This document shows, piece after piece, positions 35,239-43,560 of a stretch of DNA of 64,000 bases. The position numbers and the translations under genes are program-made. Below the pieces are notes generated by a model that had not been told where the DNA came from, made no database searches, and saw only the letters and a program-made list of their open reading frames with translations. Location: assembly GCF_022496765.1 (NCBI RefSeq), contig NZ_VANV01000021.1:42387-106386 (forward strand), written 5' to 3'. The DNA comes from Acidaminobacter sp. JC074 (lineage in GTDB: Bacteria; Bacillota; Clostridia; Peptostreptococcales; Acidaminobacteraceae). Numbering within the stretch: the stretch's first letter is position 1; each line of letters opens with the position of its first letter.

Positions 35239-36556
35239 AAATTTCAATCCTAAATAGTCTTCCAGGACGTCCTGCTTGGTCTTTCATTTTTTTACCGACA
35301 TCAGAAATGTAACCACCTGATTCTAATTTTTCTAAGACCCTATACATACTTCTTAGTGAAAGATTACAATAGGATGAAAGCTCTTTAACTGTAAAGACAT
35401 TTTTCCCGTGTTTATCAATTTGTGCCTTTAACTTAAAGATGGTGTTAACACTTAATCCTGTCTTTTGAGCAGCAATTAAATGAGATTCATCTAAAACTTT
35501 ATCCTTATCTGGCTTGTTTTTTCTATAGATGGGGCCTTCTATTCTATCTTTTGAATAAACAACGTAGGCAGAAGAGACATCCTTTTTCCTAGCTTTTCTC
35601 ATACCCATATGAGCATTATGTCTGGCTTCTCTAGCTGTATCTCCAAAACCAATCCCCATACTCAAGTAAGACGTCGTATTTTCTCCTATCATATCAAAAA
35701 GAATGATGTTTCTAAGCTGGTCTGTCTCTTCAGCCAAGTGTTTAAACTTGGTTGTAATGACATACCTTCTTAAGTTGATTTCCTCTATTGCACCATTAAT
35801 GAGTTGCGAAAACAAATACATCTGATTGGCAACATTGATTCTTTCTTGAACAAGTTGATAATCATCATCGTAGTTGAGAGATTCATCTGGTATGGTATTG
35901 TCAATGGCTATAAAAACCAAATCATTTCCAGACTTATCATTTAACAACTTCTTCAGTTTAAGCTTTTCAAATGTAGCCTTAATAAGTGAATCTGTAGAAT
36001 GGATTAGTACACATGGGATTTTTTCATTTATAAGCATATCATATACATCTGGCATGGAAGTCATGCATGTCTTCACTGATTGATTAAGATAAAGATTCTT
36101 ATGAAAGTTAAAAGTATTTTCTAAGAAGAGATCTTCAAAACCTGTCGATTCATGACATCTGATATTCGTATCCTTCTTCTCATTACCAAAATCATGATAC
36201 AAGTCTCTTACACTGTCTAAAGTAAAGCCATCCACACTGATATTCTCTATATCGTATCCCTTATAAACGGCTTCCATAAGAGCTCTTAAAAAGGTTTCAG
36301 TATTTTTGGGAATATAACCGACATTGTCTGAAAATATAATGTTCTTATTAAACCATGAATAAGTCAGCTTTCCACAAAATAAAGTGATATCCGCTTTTTT
36401 TACTGCATCTTTCATCTTTACTATAGCAGACTTTGACTCTTTATAATTGATATATGAATCCACTAGAAAAACACTTGCTTCAATGTCCTCAACTGCTTTA
36501 AGTGATTCAACAACTTTATTTGTACGATTGGTGTGTCCTACAATAAGTACTTGCAT
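35237..36556 (-). CDS. Transcriptional regulator with degenerate GGDEF-like fold and C-terminal winged helix
   Basis: A 439-residue soluble protein. The N-terminal ~110 residues have a receiver-like alpha/beta pattern (MQVLIVGHTNRTNKV). Residues ~230-345 contain YLSMGIGFGDTAREARHNA, a motif seen in GGDEF- or nucleotide-cyclase-like sensor domains without the GGDEF loop. The last ~60 residues (FTVKELSSYCNLSLRSMYRV ... SGGYISDVG) form a winged helix-turn-helix. I cannot name the family. A TTTGCA-N18-TATAAT promoter precedes it. It lies upstream of the aminotransferase-sulfatase-YfcC operon on the same strand and is the likely local regulator. Confidence 0.7.
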   Translation of the reverse strand: MQVLIVGHTNRTNKVVESLKAVEDIEASVFLVDSYINYKESKSAIVKMKDAVKKADITLFCGKLTYSWFNKNIIFSDNVGYIPKNTETFLRALMEAVYKGYDIENISVDGFTLDSVRDLYHDFGNEKKDTNIRCHESTGFEDLFLENTFNFHKNLYLNQSVKTCMTSMPDVYDMLINEKIPCVLIHSTDSLIKATFEKLKLKKLLNDKSGNDLVFIAIDNTIPDESLNYDDDYQLVQERINVANQMYLFSQLINGAIEEINLRRYVITTKFKHLAEETDQLRNIILFDMIGENTTSYLSMGIGFGDTAREARHNAHMGMRKARKKDVSSAYVVYSKDRIEGPIYRKNKPDKDKVLDESHLIAAQKTGLSVNTIFKLKAQIDKHGKNVFTVKELSSYCNLSLRSMYRVLEKLESGGYISDVGKKMKDQAGRPGRLFRIEI

Positions 36557-36582
36557 AAGGCCCCCTTAAATCTATTAATGAC

Positions 36583-36612
36583 ATTATAAATAAAAAAGCC
36601 GTCATATGCAAA
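36583..36612 (-). promoter_or_regulatory. Sigma-A promoter of the winged-helix regulator
   Basis: TTTGCA and TATAAT with 18-base spacing on the minus strand, ending 26 bases upstream of the ATG. Confidence 0.55.
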
Positions 36613-36651
36613 ACAGGATTCGTTCTACATTTGACAAGCTGATTAAAAAAA

Positions 36652-36933
36652 CTAAAACATCAACATACTCAATACTAAAAAGTCAAATAAGCCAACTAGT
36701 GAGATAACAAACATGACCTTTGATTTTCTGATGAAGTATACCACAGCAAATACAGCAAAAAATATAAGTGCAGGTAAAGGGCTATTCATCCTAATCGAGT
36801 AGGCCATTTCACTTGATAAATGCGCATATAGGATAAATCCAATAACAGCAGTATAATATATAACAATGCCTGTAAACAGAACATTGATAAATCCAACAAG
36901 TATCTTTACAACTTCATCCATTCTTAGTTTCAT
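36652..36933 (-). CDS. Small three-helix membrane protein (unknown function)
   Basis: A 93-residue hydrophobic protein with a short charged N-terminus (MKLRMDEVVK) and three predicted helices separated by a polar loop (SEMAYSIRMNSP) and a basic turn (IRKSK). GGAGG lies six bases before the ATG, which supports it as a real gene. I do not recognise it. It stands alone between a regulator and a toxin-antitoxin pair. Confidence 0.7.
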   Translation of the reverse strand: MKLRMDEVVKILVGFINVLFTGIVIYYTAVIGFILYAHLSSEMAYSIRMNSPLPALIFFAVFAVVYFIRKSKVMFVISLVGLFDFLVLSMLMF

Positions 36934-37080
36934 TTATTTCCTCCAAATCAATATTAAATAGAGCTAACTTCATTATACACTAAATAAATTCTTTTACGAT
37001 TCATAAACTATCAAGCCAATTTCTAAAAGAACATGCATATTGCTTTCTTGTTACAGTTTTAATTTAAATTTAAATATCAT

Positions 37081-37098
37081 TTTAAGTTGAAACTTAAA
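37081..37098. promoter_or_regulatory. Operator palindrome of the toxin-antitoxin operon
   Basis: TTTAAGTT-GA-AACTTAAA is a perfect palindrome, preceded by AATTTAAATTTAAA stretches. It lies 40 bases before the antitoxin ATG, just after a weak TTGTTA-N17-TAAATA promoter pair (37048-37076). Phd-type antitoxins bind such sites to autoregulate. Confidence 0.65.
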
Positions 37099-37137
37099 TC
37101 ACAAAATGATAAGCTTAATTTAGAAGGAGGTATCATT

Positions 37138-37413
37138 ATGATTAAAGAGTTTGAAAAATCAATTCTTCCAATTACAGAGTTTAGAAAGAGAATGACAGAA
37201 GTTCTCGATGAACTAGATAGCCCTAAAATCCTTATGAACAGGGATAAAGCCAAGGCTGTCCTTGTTCCATATGATGTATTTAAGAGCATGGAGGCCGCAT
37301 TAGAAGAGCAAATGGACGAAATACTTGTTAAGGTAGCTGAAGATCGTGTTGCAGAATCACAGGCTAAATATATAGCCCACAAAAAATTCTGGGACGATCT
37401 AGGAGTAGACTAA
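37138..37413 (+). CDS. Phd/YefM-family antitoxin
   Basis: A 91-residue antitoxin. The N-terminal fold ILPITEFRKRMTEVLDELDS and KILMNRDKAKAVLVPYDVFK match Phd/YefM, which binds the operator; the C-terminal half would wrap the toxin. AGGAGG lies seven bases before the ATG at 37138, so the upstream in-frame start at 37087, which lies in the operator, is rejected. The stop overlaps the toxin start (TAATG). Confidence 0.9.
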   Translation: MIKEFEKSILPITEFRKRMTEVLDELDSPKILMNRDKAKAVLVPYDVFKSMEAALEEQMDEILVKVAEDRVAESQAKYIAHKKFWDDLGVD

Positions 37414-37718
37414 TGAGTTTCCATATAATTTATCACGAAAAGTTTGGAAAGGACATTAAAAAATTAAAGTTGTCCTATATACAACTCTCACGTTTAAAAA
37501 GAAAAATTGAACAGATTGCCTTAAACCCATATCCTAAAGAATATGGTGGATTAGGAGAAAGTTTGAAAGGTAACCTAAATGGGCTTCTGAAGTTTAAGTT
37601 TGATAAAAACTATAGAGTTGTCTATCAACTAGTAAAAGAAAATGATCTTATGAAAGTTATCATTATAGGACTTCGAAAAGATAATCAAGTTTATAATGAT
37701 GCTGAAAAAAGACTTTAG
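37413..37718 (+). CDS. RelE/ParE-family toxin
   Basis: A 101-residue basic toxin of the RelE/ParE superfamily. The pattern FHIIYHEKFGKDIKKL, then LLKFKFDKNYRVVYQL and a C-terminal IIGLRKDNQVYNDAEKRL are typical; RelE-type members cut ribosome-bound mRNA. It is translationally coupled to the antitoxin through TAATG. A YefM-YoeB-like or RelBE-like activity is possible; the sequence alone does not decide. Confidence 0.9.
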   Translation: MSFHIIYHEKFGKDIKKLKLSYIQLSRLKRKIEQIALNPYPKEYGGLGESLKGNLNGLLKFKFDKNYRVVYQLVKENDLMKVIIIGLRKDNQVYNDAEKRL

Positions 37719-37738
37719 AGGTACAAGTCTACCTCTAA
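37703..37738 (-). terminator. Terminator between toxin and lipoprotein genes
   Basis: TTAGAGGTA/TACCTCTAA is a perfect 9-bp stem with a six-base loop. On the minus strand it is followed by AAGTCTTTTTTC, so it ends the lipoprotein gene. On the plus strand it overlaps the toxin stop but lacks a good T run. Confidence 0.75.
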
Positions 37739-38637
37739 TGTTCTTCATAAAATCTCAAATCCAAAGCTGCAGGTAACCTCATTGTATGAATGATTCTGAG
37801 CTTATAGTATTTTGGAAGCTCTTGGCCACTTGTTCGGAGAAGTTTTATTGTTAAAATTAGAGAATCCTCTGATTCATCTAGACTCATTGATGTTATGAAA
37901 TGATTCCCCTCCATAGACTTCATATCAAAGTCTGGATCTACACTGGTGCTTTTAAATTCAAATTTTAGTTCAAGTGTACTCTCATCAAATGAAGTTTGTG
38001 TAACAGGCACATTGGTATAAGCAGCGAAATACATAGGGTCATTTTCATCTTTAGGGCCAAATAGGACTTGTAGTCCCTCCAATGTCACAATTATATCTCT
38101 CAGCTGGTGATTGTCTTTGTTGCCAAATTCTATAGACTCAGATAGTGGTATCAAGTAGTCCTTTCTTTCAGAAAAAAAAGTTTCTTTTCCCTCAATAATT
38201 CCTCGTCTGCATTCTAATACATATGGTATACCTTGAAAATCTGATTCATGGTGCTTTCCAGCCATAATAAACTTTACGGTATCTTCATCAAGTATCTCAT
38301 AAGATGATACGATTTCCCCTCCTAATGACATATCAATAAGAAGGTCTCTTATTTCATTGTAAAGAAAGTATCTATCTGCAAAAGTTTCTTTTTGAGTTCT
38401 AATCATATGGTGATGGCGATAATTATCTAAAAGCTCAACATGGTCATAATCTAACCAGTTGTCTAACTTTAATTTAACATGGTCTATCAGCTCAAGTGGC
38501 TCATCATCTACAGTTGTCTCAGTCCTTACTACATCAGCTTCCTCTACAATCTCTGTCGGCTTTATGTCAGCTTCATTATTTATACTTTGACATCCTGTTA
38601 ATAATATTAAACACATTATAAGAATTACTTTCTTCAT
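37735..38637 (-). CDS. Lipoprotein of unknown function
   Basis: A ~300-residue lipoprotein starting MKKVILIMCLILLTGC with a clean LTGC lipobox. The mature part is acidic near its N-terminus, then mixed beta/alpha with no motif I recognise. GAGGAG lies seven bases before the ATG at 38637; ATGs at 38640 and 38652 are alternatives. It follows the P-loop kinase gene by 11 bases. Role unknown; surface location is certain enough. Confidence 0.75.
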   Translation of the reverse strand: MKKVILIMCLILLTGCQSINNEADIKPTEIVEEADVVRTETTVDDEPLELIDHVKLKLDNWLDYDHVELLDNYRHHHMIRTQKETFADRYFLYNEIRDLLIDMSLGGEIVSSYEILDEDTVKFIMAGKHHESDFQGIPYVLECRRGIIEGKETFFSERKDYLIPLSESIEFGNKDNHQLRDIIVTLEGLQVLFGPKDENDPMYFAAYTNVPVTQTSFDESTLELKFEFKSTSVDPDFDMKSMEGNHFITSMSLDESEDSLILTIKLLRTSGQELPKYYKLRIIHTMRLPAALDLRFYEEH

Positions 38638-38648
38638 CATTTTGCTCC

Positions 38649-39146
38649 TCATTTTACGAGTTTGATAATATGGTATACAATTTCATCTGTACTCATCTGG
38701 CTCACATCTATTTTTGTTGAAGACATATTTTCATAAAGACCTAGTCTTTCAATGCTTCTTTTAATAATATCAGAAGACCTCTTACCTACTTTTACATCCT
38801 TTTCAAGCCTCGACTTTAACGCATCTTCAGAGGACATAAGAGTAATAAAATAGAGTTCATAATCGCCTATCAGTCTAGCCCTTAAGCTATCTAATATCTT
38901 CTCATATGGTATGACCCAGCAGAAAACAATATGATCTAAATGGCTGCATGCCAAATATGAATTTATAAGGTGCACAATGTTTCCTTCCACCATATCCTTG
39001 GTTTCATCGTTTACGATAAAAGGATCCATATGCCAGCACCAGTCGCCATCTAACATAACACTTCTTGACAACCTTTTATTGAGTGCTTGACATGTGGTTG
39101 TCTTTCCAATTCCCATGGTGCCATTAATAACAATTAATTTTTTCAA
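38649..39146 (-). CDS. P-loop nucleotide kinase-like protein
   Basis: A 165-residue P-loop protein with Walker A GTMGIGKTT near the N-terminus and MLDGDWCW as a possible acceptor site, resembling small AAA_33/shikimate- or gluconate-kinase-like proteins. The TTG at 39146 has GGGGAG six bases upstream and gives the standard MKKLIVINGTMG start, one base after the previous stop; an ATG at 39167 would overlap that gene by 20 bases. It probably phosphorylates a small molecule, but the substrate is unknown. Confidence 0.75.
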   Translation of the reverse strand: MKKLIVINGTMGIGKTTTCQALNKRLSRSVMLDGDWCWHMDPFIVNDETKDMVEGNIVHLINSYLACSHLDHIVFCWVIPYEKILDSLRARLIGDYELYFITLMSSEDALKSRLEKDVKVGKRSSDIIKRSIERLGLYENMSSTKIDVSQMSTDEIVYHIIKLVK

Positions 39147-39147
39147 C

Positions 39148-39678
39148 TTAGTCTCCCCTTTGTCCATCTACATATTTTCTAGTCATACTATTCATGCGTC
39201 TAACAGACGAGTTGGTTAAGTTAACACCGCTTTGTTCCGATAATGCTTCGAAATCCATAAAAAGCTCAGTAATCCTAAAATTATTGTCCAAGGCCTCATC
39301 AAAGCCTAATTGGTCTTCATGATAGTTTTCTAGCAGTTCAATATTTGTATCTACAAGCACTAAAAGTTCATCTAATATTTTATCAGCCTCTTCACAACCT
39401 TCTATGACCAGTAAATAACTTCTTTTTTCCTTTATCTTATCCATCTCATCTAAAATAACATTTTTGAATGCTGTATTCTCAAGCACTTGACTAGGATAGG
39501 CTGACATGGCTAACTGAGCTTCTAGACATATGAGTATACCCTCGTTGTAATAGGCTTCTAAGTCACTTTTATAACTGACTTCCATGTCTTCAAGATCACT
39601 TGATGCATAATACGTATATTCGAATGCACTTACCAAAACAAAAAATGCTAACGTTATGGTAATCATTACATTTTTCAT
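39148..39678 (-). CDS. Membrane-anchored helical protein of unknown function
   Basis: A 176-residue protein with an N-terminal hydrophobic helix (MITITLAFFVLVSAFEY) that is a signal anchor, then ~145 mostly helical, acidic residues predicted outside the membrane. TGGAGG precedes the ATG at 39678; an in-frame start ten codons earlier lacks a ribosome site. It may be a four-helix-bundle sensor-like domain but has no signalling partner here. First of a three-gene run with the kinase and the lipoprotein. Confidence 0.68.
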   Translation of the reverse strand: MKNVMITITLAFFVLVSAFEYTYYASSDLEDMEVSYKSDLEAYYNEGILICLEAQLAMSAYPSQVLENTAFKNVILDEMDKIKEKRSYLLVIEGCEEADKILDELLVLVDTNIELLENYHEDQLGFDEALDNNFRITELFMDFEALSEQSGVNLTNSSVRRMNSMTRKYVDGQRGD

Positions 39679-39735
39679 GAACACCTCCAAAAATAATAGG
39701 ACTTCCAACTATATTATACATGTAAATAAACAAAA

Positions 39736-39768
39736 AATGTAAAAAACAGATAGAAAAGTCTATCTGTT
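39736..39768 (-). terminator. Terminator of the AOR operon
   Basis: AACAGATAGA/TCTATCTGTT 10-bp stem with a four-base loop, followed on the minus strand by TTTTTTACATTTTTTG. Confidence 0.9.
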
Positions 39769-39821
39769 TCATTCTGGTTGAAATTAATCAGTAAGTTAGT
39801 AACATTAGGCACTCAATCCAT

Positions 39822-40043
39822 TTAACCTCCTGCTACAAAACCTACAATCTTTATAGTATCTCCATACCTTAAAATTGCATGCATATCAGATCTTGCATTG
39901 TTTATGGATACTAAGGCTACAGACCTTTTAGGTATGTCTAAGATTTCTATTACCTCTTGAATACTTGTATTATTTTTTACCCATAGACATTGATTATCAC
40001 CATATTTTTTTAGAACACCCATCATTTTAACATGTACAATCAT
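39822..40043 (-). CDS. MoaD/ThiS-like sulfur-carrier protein
   Basis: A 73-residue ubiquitin-fold protein ending in the diglycine FVAGG that is thiocarboxylated in MoaD and ThiS. Its ATG overlaps the AOR stop (ATGA). MoaD-like genes next to aldehyde:ferredoxin oxidoreductases are common and probably supply sulfur for the tungsten/molybdenum pterin cofactor. No MoaE or MoeB gene is in the window. Confidence 0.88.
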   Translation of the reverse strand: MIVHVKMMGVLKKYGDNQCLWVKNNTSIQEVIEILDIPKRSVALVSINNARSDMHAILRYGDTIKIVGFVAGG

Positions 40044-41788
40044 AGGTCTAAACTTTCCAACAGTGACTGTCTAGGTATGCCATTGTCATCCCAATCACAT
40101 AAGCCATAAAACTCTTCTAACATTAAGTCAAACTCTGATTCCTTAAGACTTAAATCGCCTATATTGGACTTTAAGATTTCATCAAATACCCTTCTAGGTA
40201 AAACATCATCTTTTTTACTAAAGCCTTCTCTAACATTAAAGAGCCTAGCTAAAGTGTTAACTCTGGTGCCAATTTCTATGATTTCTTTTTCTGTTGAAGA
40301 TACGCCTACAACAGCTTCATAGATTTCTGCCATTTCCTCAGCGTTTACTGGAAGAAAATCACAGAAAATCAATGAAAACTTTGCGCCATTTAACTTTTGC
40401 AAATCAGCTACCATAGATGACTTATTCTCAATAGAAACTGCATCAGCATCTCCTAGGAGCTCTTCTAATACAACATAGGATCTGAGATGACAGGCACCTC
40501 TATCAGCAGTAGCGTAAGTTAAGGCCATACCAAAAGCCCCTCTCGGGTCGTAACCTGGAAACTCTAATCCTTTTACTTCCATAGCCACATGACTCTGTCC
40601 TAGTTTTTCTCCTAAATACTTAACACCTTTTGAGAGTTCCTTTCCAATACCAATCCTCTTGGATATTAACTCAGGTACCTTTAAATAGGATGCATCATCA
40701 CCGAATCTTAAACCAAAATCATAGACACCTTTTTCTGTCATTTCCATAGCAAAAGCAGTGATATTGCCTACTGAGATTGTGTCCACGCCAAAGTCATCAC
40801 ATAACCTATTAAATTCAATTATGGATTCTAAATTTCTGATACCACAATTTGCACCAGCAACAGACAGGGTTTCATATTCAGGTCCTTCAACGATTTTGCC
40901 AGCTTTTTTTGTAAAATTACCACAGCCAAGTATACATGAAAAACAACCTTTTTTAGATACCCTGTTTCTCCTCATTTCATCTGGTCCAATTTGATCTGCA
41001 TATTCAAAAGAACCCTTAGTAAAATTCTCGGTAGGCATACATCCTGATGCATTACAGATTTCAACATTGCCAGATGTGCCATCAGAAAAAGCCCATCCAT
41101 TGTGATCATCTTGTAAATTCTTTTGAATAAGTTTTGAAACTCTCTCTAAAAAGATGTCAGGATAGGCAACTTTTACACAAGCACTTCCTTCAACTCTAAT
41201 AGCTTTAACATGTTTACTCCCCATAACAGCACCAATACCACCTCTACCAGCTTGCCTATATAAGTCAGTATTGATACATGCCATTTTAACGAGGTTTTCA
41301 CCGGCTTGACCTATGGTTAAAACTTCACTCTCTTGATTTTTTAGTTCTAGCTCAACCTCGTGAGCACCTCTTCCCCACAAGTGGTCAGCATCTCTTATCT
41401 CTACCTCATGGTCCTTTATATCAATATAAACAGGTTTCTCCGATCTGCCTTCTAATATAATACCGTCATAACCGGCATACTTTAACTTAGCACCAAAAGA
41501 ACCACCAATTGAACAATCAAGGATTGTGCCTGTTGCAGGCGACTTAGATGCTATTGCAATTTTTCCTGAACATGGTACAGCTGTTCCTGTAAATGGACCT
41601 GTCATAACAATGAGTTTATTTTTCTCTGACAGGGGATCAATATGAGCTTCTAGCTCTTCATAGAGATATTTTATAGCCAATCCCTTTCCACCCAGATACT
41701 TGATTAACCATTCTTTGTTCAAAGCTTCTTTCGATATTACTTTATTTGTTAAGTCAATTCTTAAGATGATACCTTTATAACCGTACAT
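40040..41788 (-). CDS. Aldehyde:ferredoxin oxidoreductase (tungsten/molybdenum AOR family)
   Basis: A 582-residue AOR-family enzyme, which oxidises aldehydes to acids and reduces ferredoxin, or the reverse. The [4Fe-4S] ligands Cys282, Cys285 and Cys289 (GCFSCILGCG) and the distal Cys476 (FCDFLP) are present, as are ATADRGACH near the pterin and the C-terminal LFNVREGFSKKDD. Length is typical (~600). It lies between a polyferredoxin gene (1 base) and a MoaD-like gene in one operon with an aminotransferase and deacylase, so its aldehyde is probably the aminotransferase product. Confidence 0.94.
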   Translation of the reverse strand: MYGYKGIILRIDLTNKVISKEALNKEWLIKYLGGKGLAIKYLYEELEAHIDPLSEKNKLIVMTGPFTGTAVPCSGKIAIASKSPATGTILDCSIGGSFGAKLKYAGYDGIILEGRSEKPVYIDIKDHEVEIRDADHLWGRGAHEVELELKNQESEVLTIGQAGENLVKMACINTDLYRQAGRGGIGAVMGSKHVKAIRVEGSACVKVAYPDIFLERVSKLIQKNLQDDHNGWAFSDGTSGNVEICNASGCMPTENFTKGSFEYADQIGPDEMRRNRVSKKGCFSCILGCGNFTKKAGKIVEGPEYETLSVAGANCGIRNLESIIEFNRLCDDFGVDTISVGNITAFAMEMTEKGVYDFGLRFGDDASYLKVPELISKRIGIGKELSKGVKYLGEKLGQSHVAMEVKGLEFPGYDPRGAFGMALTYATADRGACHLRSYVVLEELLGDADAVSIENKSSMVADLQKLNGAKFSLIFCDFLPVNAEEMAEIYEAVVGVSSTEKEIIEIGTRVNTLARLFNVREGFSKKDDVLPRRVFDEILKSNIGDLSLKESEFDLMLEEFYGLCDWDDNGIPRQSLLESLDL

Positions 41789-41789
41789 A

Positions 41790-42179
41790 TTACACTCCTA
41801 TTGTCAAAGCTTGATGCGGACACCATTTGATACAAGCAGGATCGCCACCACATAGGTTGCAGATAAGTGGTAACTTACCCTCCATTTTAATAGCCCCCTC
41901 AGGACATACCTTTACACATATTTTGCATGATCTACACTTACTTTCCTCTAGTGACAAATGACCGTCTTTTATTTCTATAGCACCAAAAGGACACTTTTCA
42001 ACACATAAACCACACATACTGCAAATACCAGTATGTACCTCTATCCCTTTTCCTGTATAAACTTTTTCTACTGAGATTCTTGAATGTTTTGTTGCAAAAA
42101 CATTTTCATGAGTAAAAGTGCAAGCTATTTCACATAGCTTGCAACTTAAACACTTGCTTTCATCAAATACTAATTTCAT
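41790..42179 (-). CDS. Polyferredoxin subunit, four [4Fe-4S] clusters
   Basis: A 129-residue iron-sulfur protein with about 16 cysteines in four CxxCxxCxxxC-like groups (CLSCKLCEIAC, CSMCGLCVEKC, CRSCKICVKVC, CNLCGGDPACIKWC). The layout is that of the electron-transfer subunit found beside AOR or in DMSO-reductase-type enzymes. It follows NhaC by 10 bases and precedes AOR by 1 base; it should carry electrons from AOR to ferredoxin or another acceptor. Confidence 0.92.
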   Translation of the reverse strand: MKLVFDESKCLSCKLCEIACTFTHENVFATKHSRISVEKVYTGKGIEVHTGICSMCGLCVEKCPFGAIEIKDGHLSLEESKCRSCKICVKVCPEGAIKMEGKLPLICNLCGGDPACIKWCPHQALTIGV

Positions 42180-42189
42180 AACACCTCCA

Positions 42190-43551
42190 TCAAATCACAA
42201 ATCCCATAACCAAATAACCTATGAGTGATATGCCTGCAATTAAAAGTGCATAAGGTAACTGGCTAAAGGTGTGGTCAAGTACATTGATACGACACGCAGA
42301 AGATGTAACAACTGTTGCATCTGAGTACAAGCAAGCATGAACACCTCCAGCACCACCTGCAAATATGGCACCTGTTGTTAAGAGCAAGTTTGCATCTACA
42401 GCTACGGCAAGCGGTATAATGATTGCCATAGCTACCGCTGGAACAGCATAAGATGAAGAAGTTGCAAATACAATTAAAAAGACAACAATAAAGGTGATCA
42501 TTGGCAATAAATTAGCACTAACAATTGGCACAAGTAAATCTACTACGAATTCGACCAAACCTGTTTCTAATACAGCCTCCTTAAACAGGAAGGCACCTAC
42601 AATGATAAGAACCATCGGCAACATAACGACCATACCTTCTTGAATACAATCAGTCACTTGGTCGTAATTCATTTTTTTTGTGATCATAACCATCAAGGCT
42701 ATAACAAATGTGGCTACTATAACAGCTACTAATAAGTCATACACAAAAGTTAGAGTTACAAGTACAATCATTGGAATTACAAAGAACCAGGCTGAACCAC
42801 TATTGTCCTCTATATTTGAAGTTTCTACGTTCATTTCACTACTTAAATCAGACCAAAGCTGTCCATTTGTTTCTACTCTTTTATAAGCTTCTTTCATTTT
42901 CCCTACAATCGGTATTTTCCCCATGATTAATAATGGTACAATCACAAGGGCTACTATTGGATAAAAGATAAATGGCAATGCACTTATATATATGCCCATA
43001 CCATTTTCTCCAAAAGCTGCAAGTTCTGGTTGAGTACCACAAACACTTGCATAGAAAATGGCGTAAGTAGAAAGTGGAATCAAGGTACAGACTGGCACGC
43101 CAGTACAATTGGTTACACAGGCAAGCATTTCTCTTGGCACTTTATACTTGTCCGTAACAGGTCTCATAGTTGAACCAAGTACAAGAGCATTCAAATAGTC
43201 ATCGATAAATACAATAATCCCTAGTATGTAAACTGAAAATAAAGCTGACTTTGATGACTTGCATTTACCAGCTAAAAACTGGGCAACCTTTAAAAGGCCA
43301 TTTGAATTTTCTAGTAGCTTAAAAAATGGTCCTAAAAGTAAGAGTGATGCTAAAATGTAGATATTGTCTTCATTGGTCATCATGACATATATATTATCTA
43401 CAAAATGCATGAAGAAAGATTTTGGTCCATCTAATAATAAGAGTGCTACAAATGTGCCTATTATCAGTGTTTCAAATATCTTCTTGGTCTTTATTGCCAG
43501 TAAAATAACGACAATAGGAGCGACTAAAGATAAAATTCCTATACCTTCCAT
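42190..43551 (-). CDS. NhaC-family Na+/H+ antiporter-like transporter
   Basis: A 453-residue membrane protein with about 11-12 helices of the NhaC family (VFIDDYLNALVLGSTMRPVTDKY is diagnostic). Members exchange Na+ for H+ or for organic substrates such as malate/lactate. Its place inside a catabolic operon suggests uptake or export of a pathway compound rather than pH control. A related but divergent NhaC gene is at 61231. GGAGG precedes the ATG. Confidence 0.9.
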   Translation of the reverse strand: MEGIGILSLVAPIVVILLAIKTKKIFETLIIGTFVALLLLDGPKSFFMHFVDNIYVMMTNEDNIYILASLLLLGPFFKLLENSNGLLKVAQFLAGKCKSSKSALFSVYILGIIVFIDDYLNALVLGSTMRPVTDKYKVPREMLACVTNCTGVPVCTLIPLSTYAIFYASVCGTQPELAAFGENGMGIYISALPFIFYPIVALVIVPLLIMGKIPIVGKMKEAYKRVETNGQLWSDLSSEMNVETSNIEDNSGSAWFFVIPMIVLVTLTFVYDLLVAVIVATFVIALMVMITKKMNYDQVTDCIQEGMVVMLPMVLIIVGAFLFKEAVLETGLVEFVVDLLVPIVSANLLPMITFIVVFLIVFATSSSYAVPAVAMAIIIPLAVAVDANLLLTTGAIFAGGAGGVHACLYSDATVVTSSACRINVLDHTFSQLPYALLIAGISLIGYLVMGFVI

Positions 43552-43560
43552 ATTTCCTCC

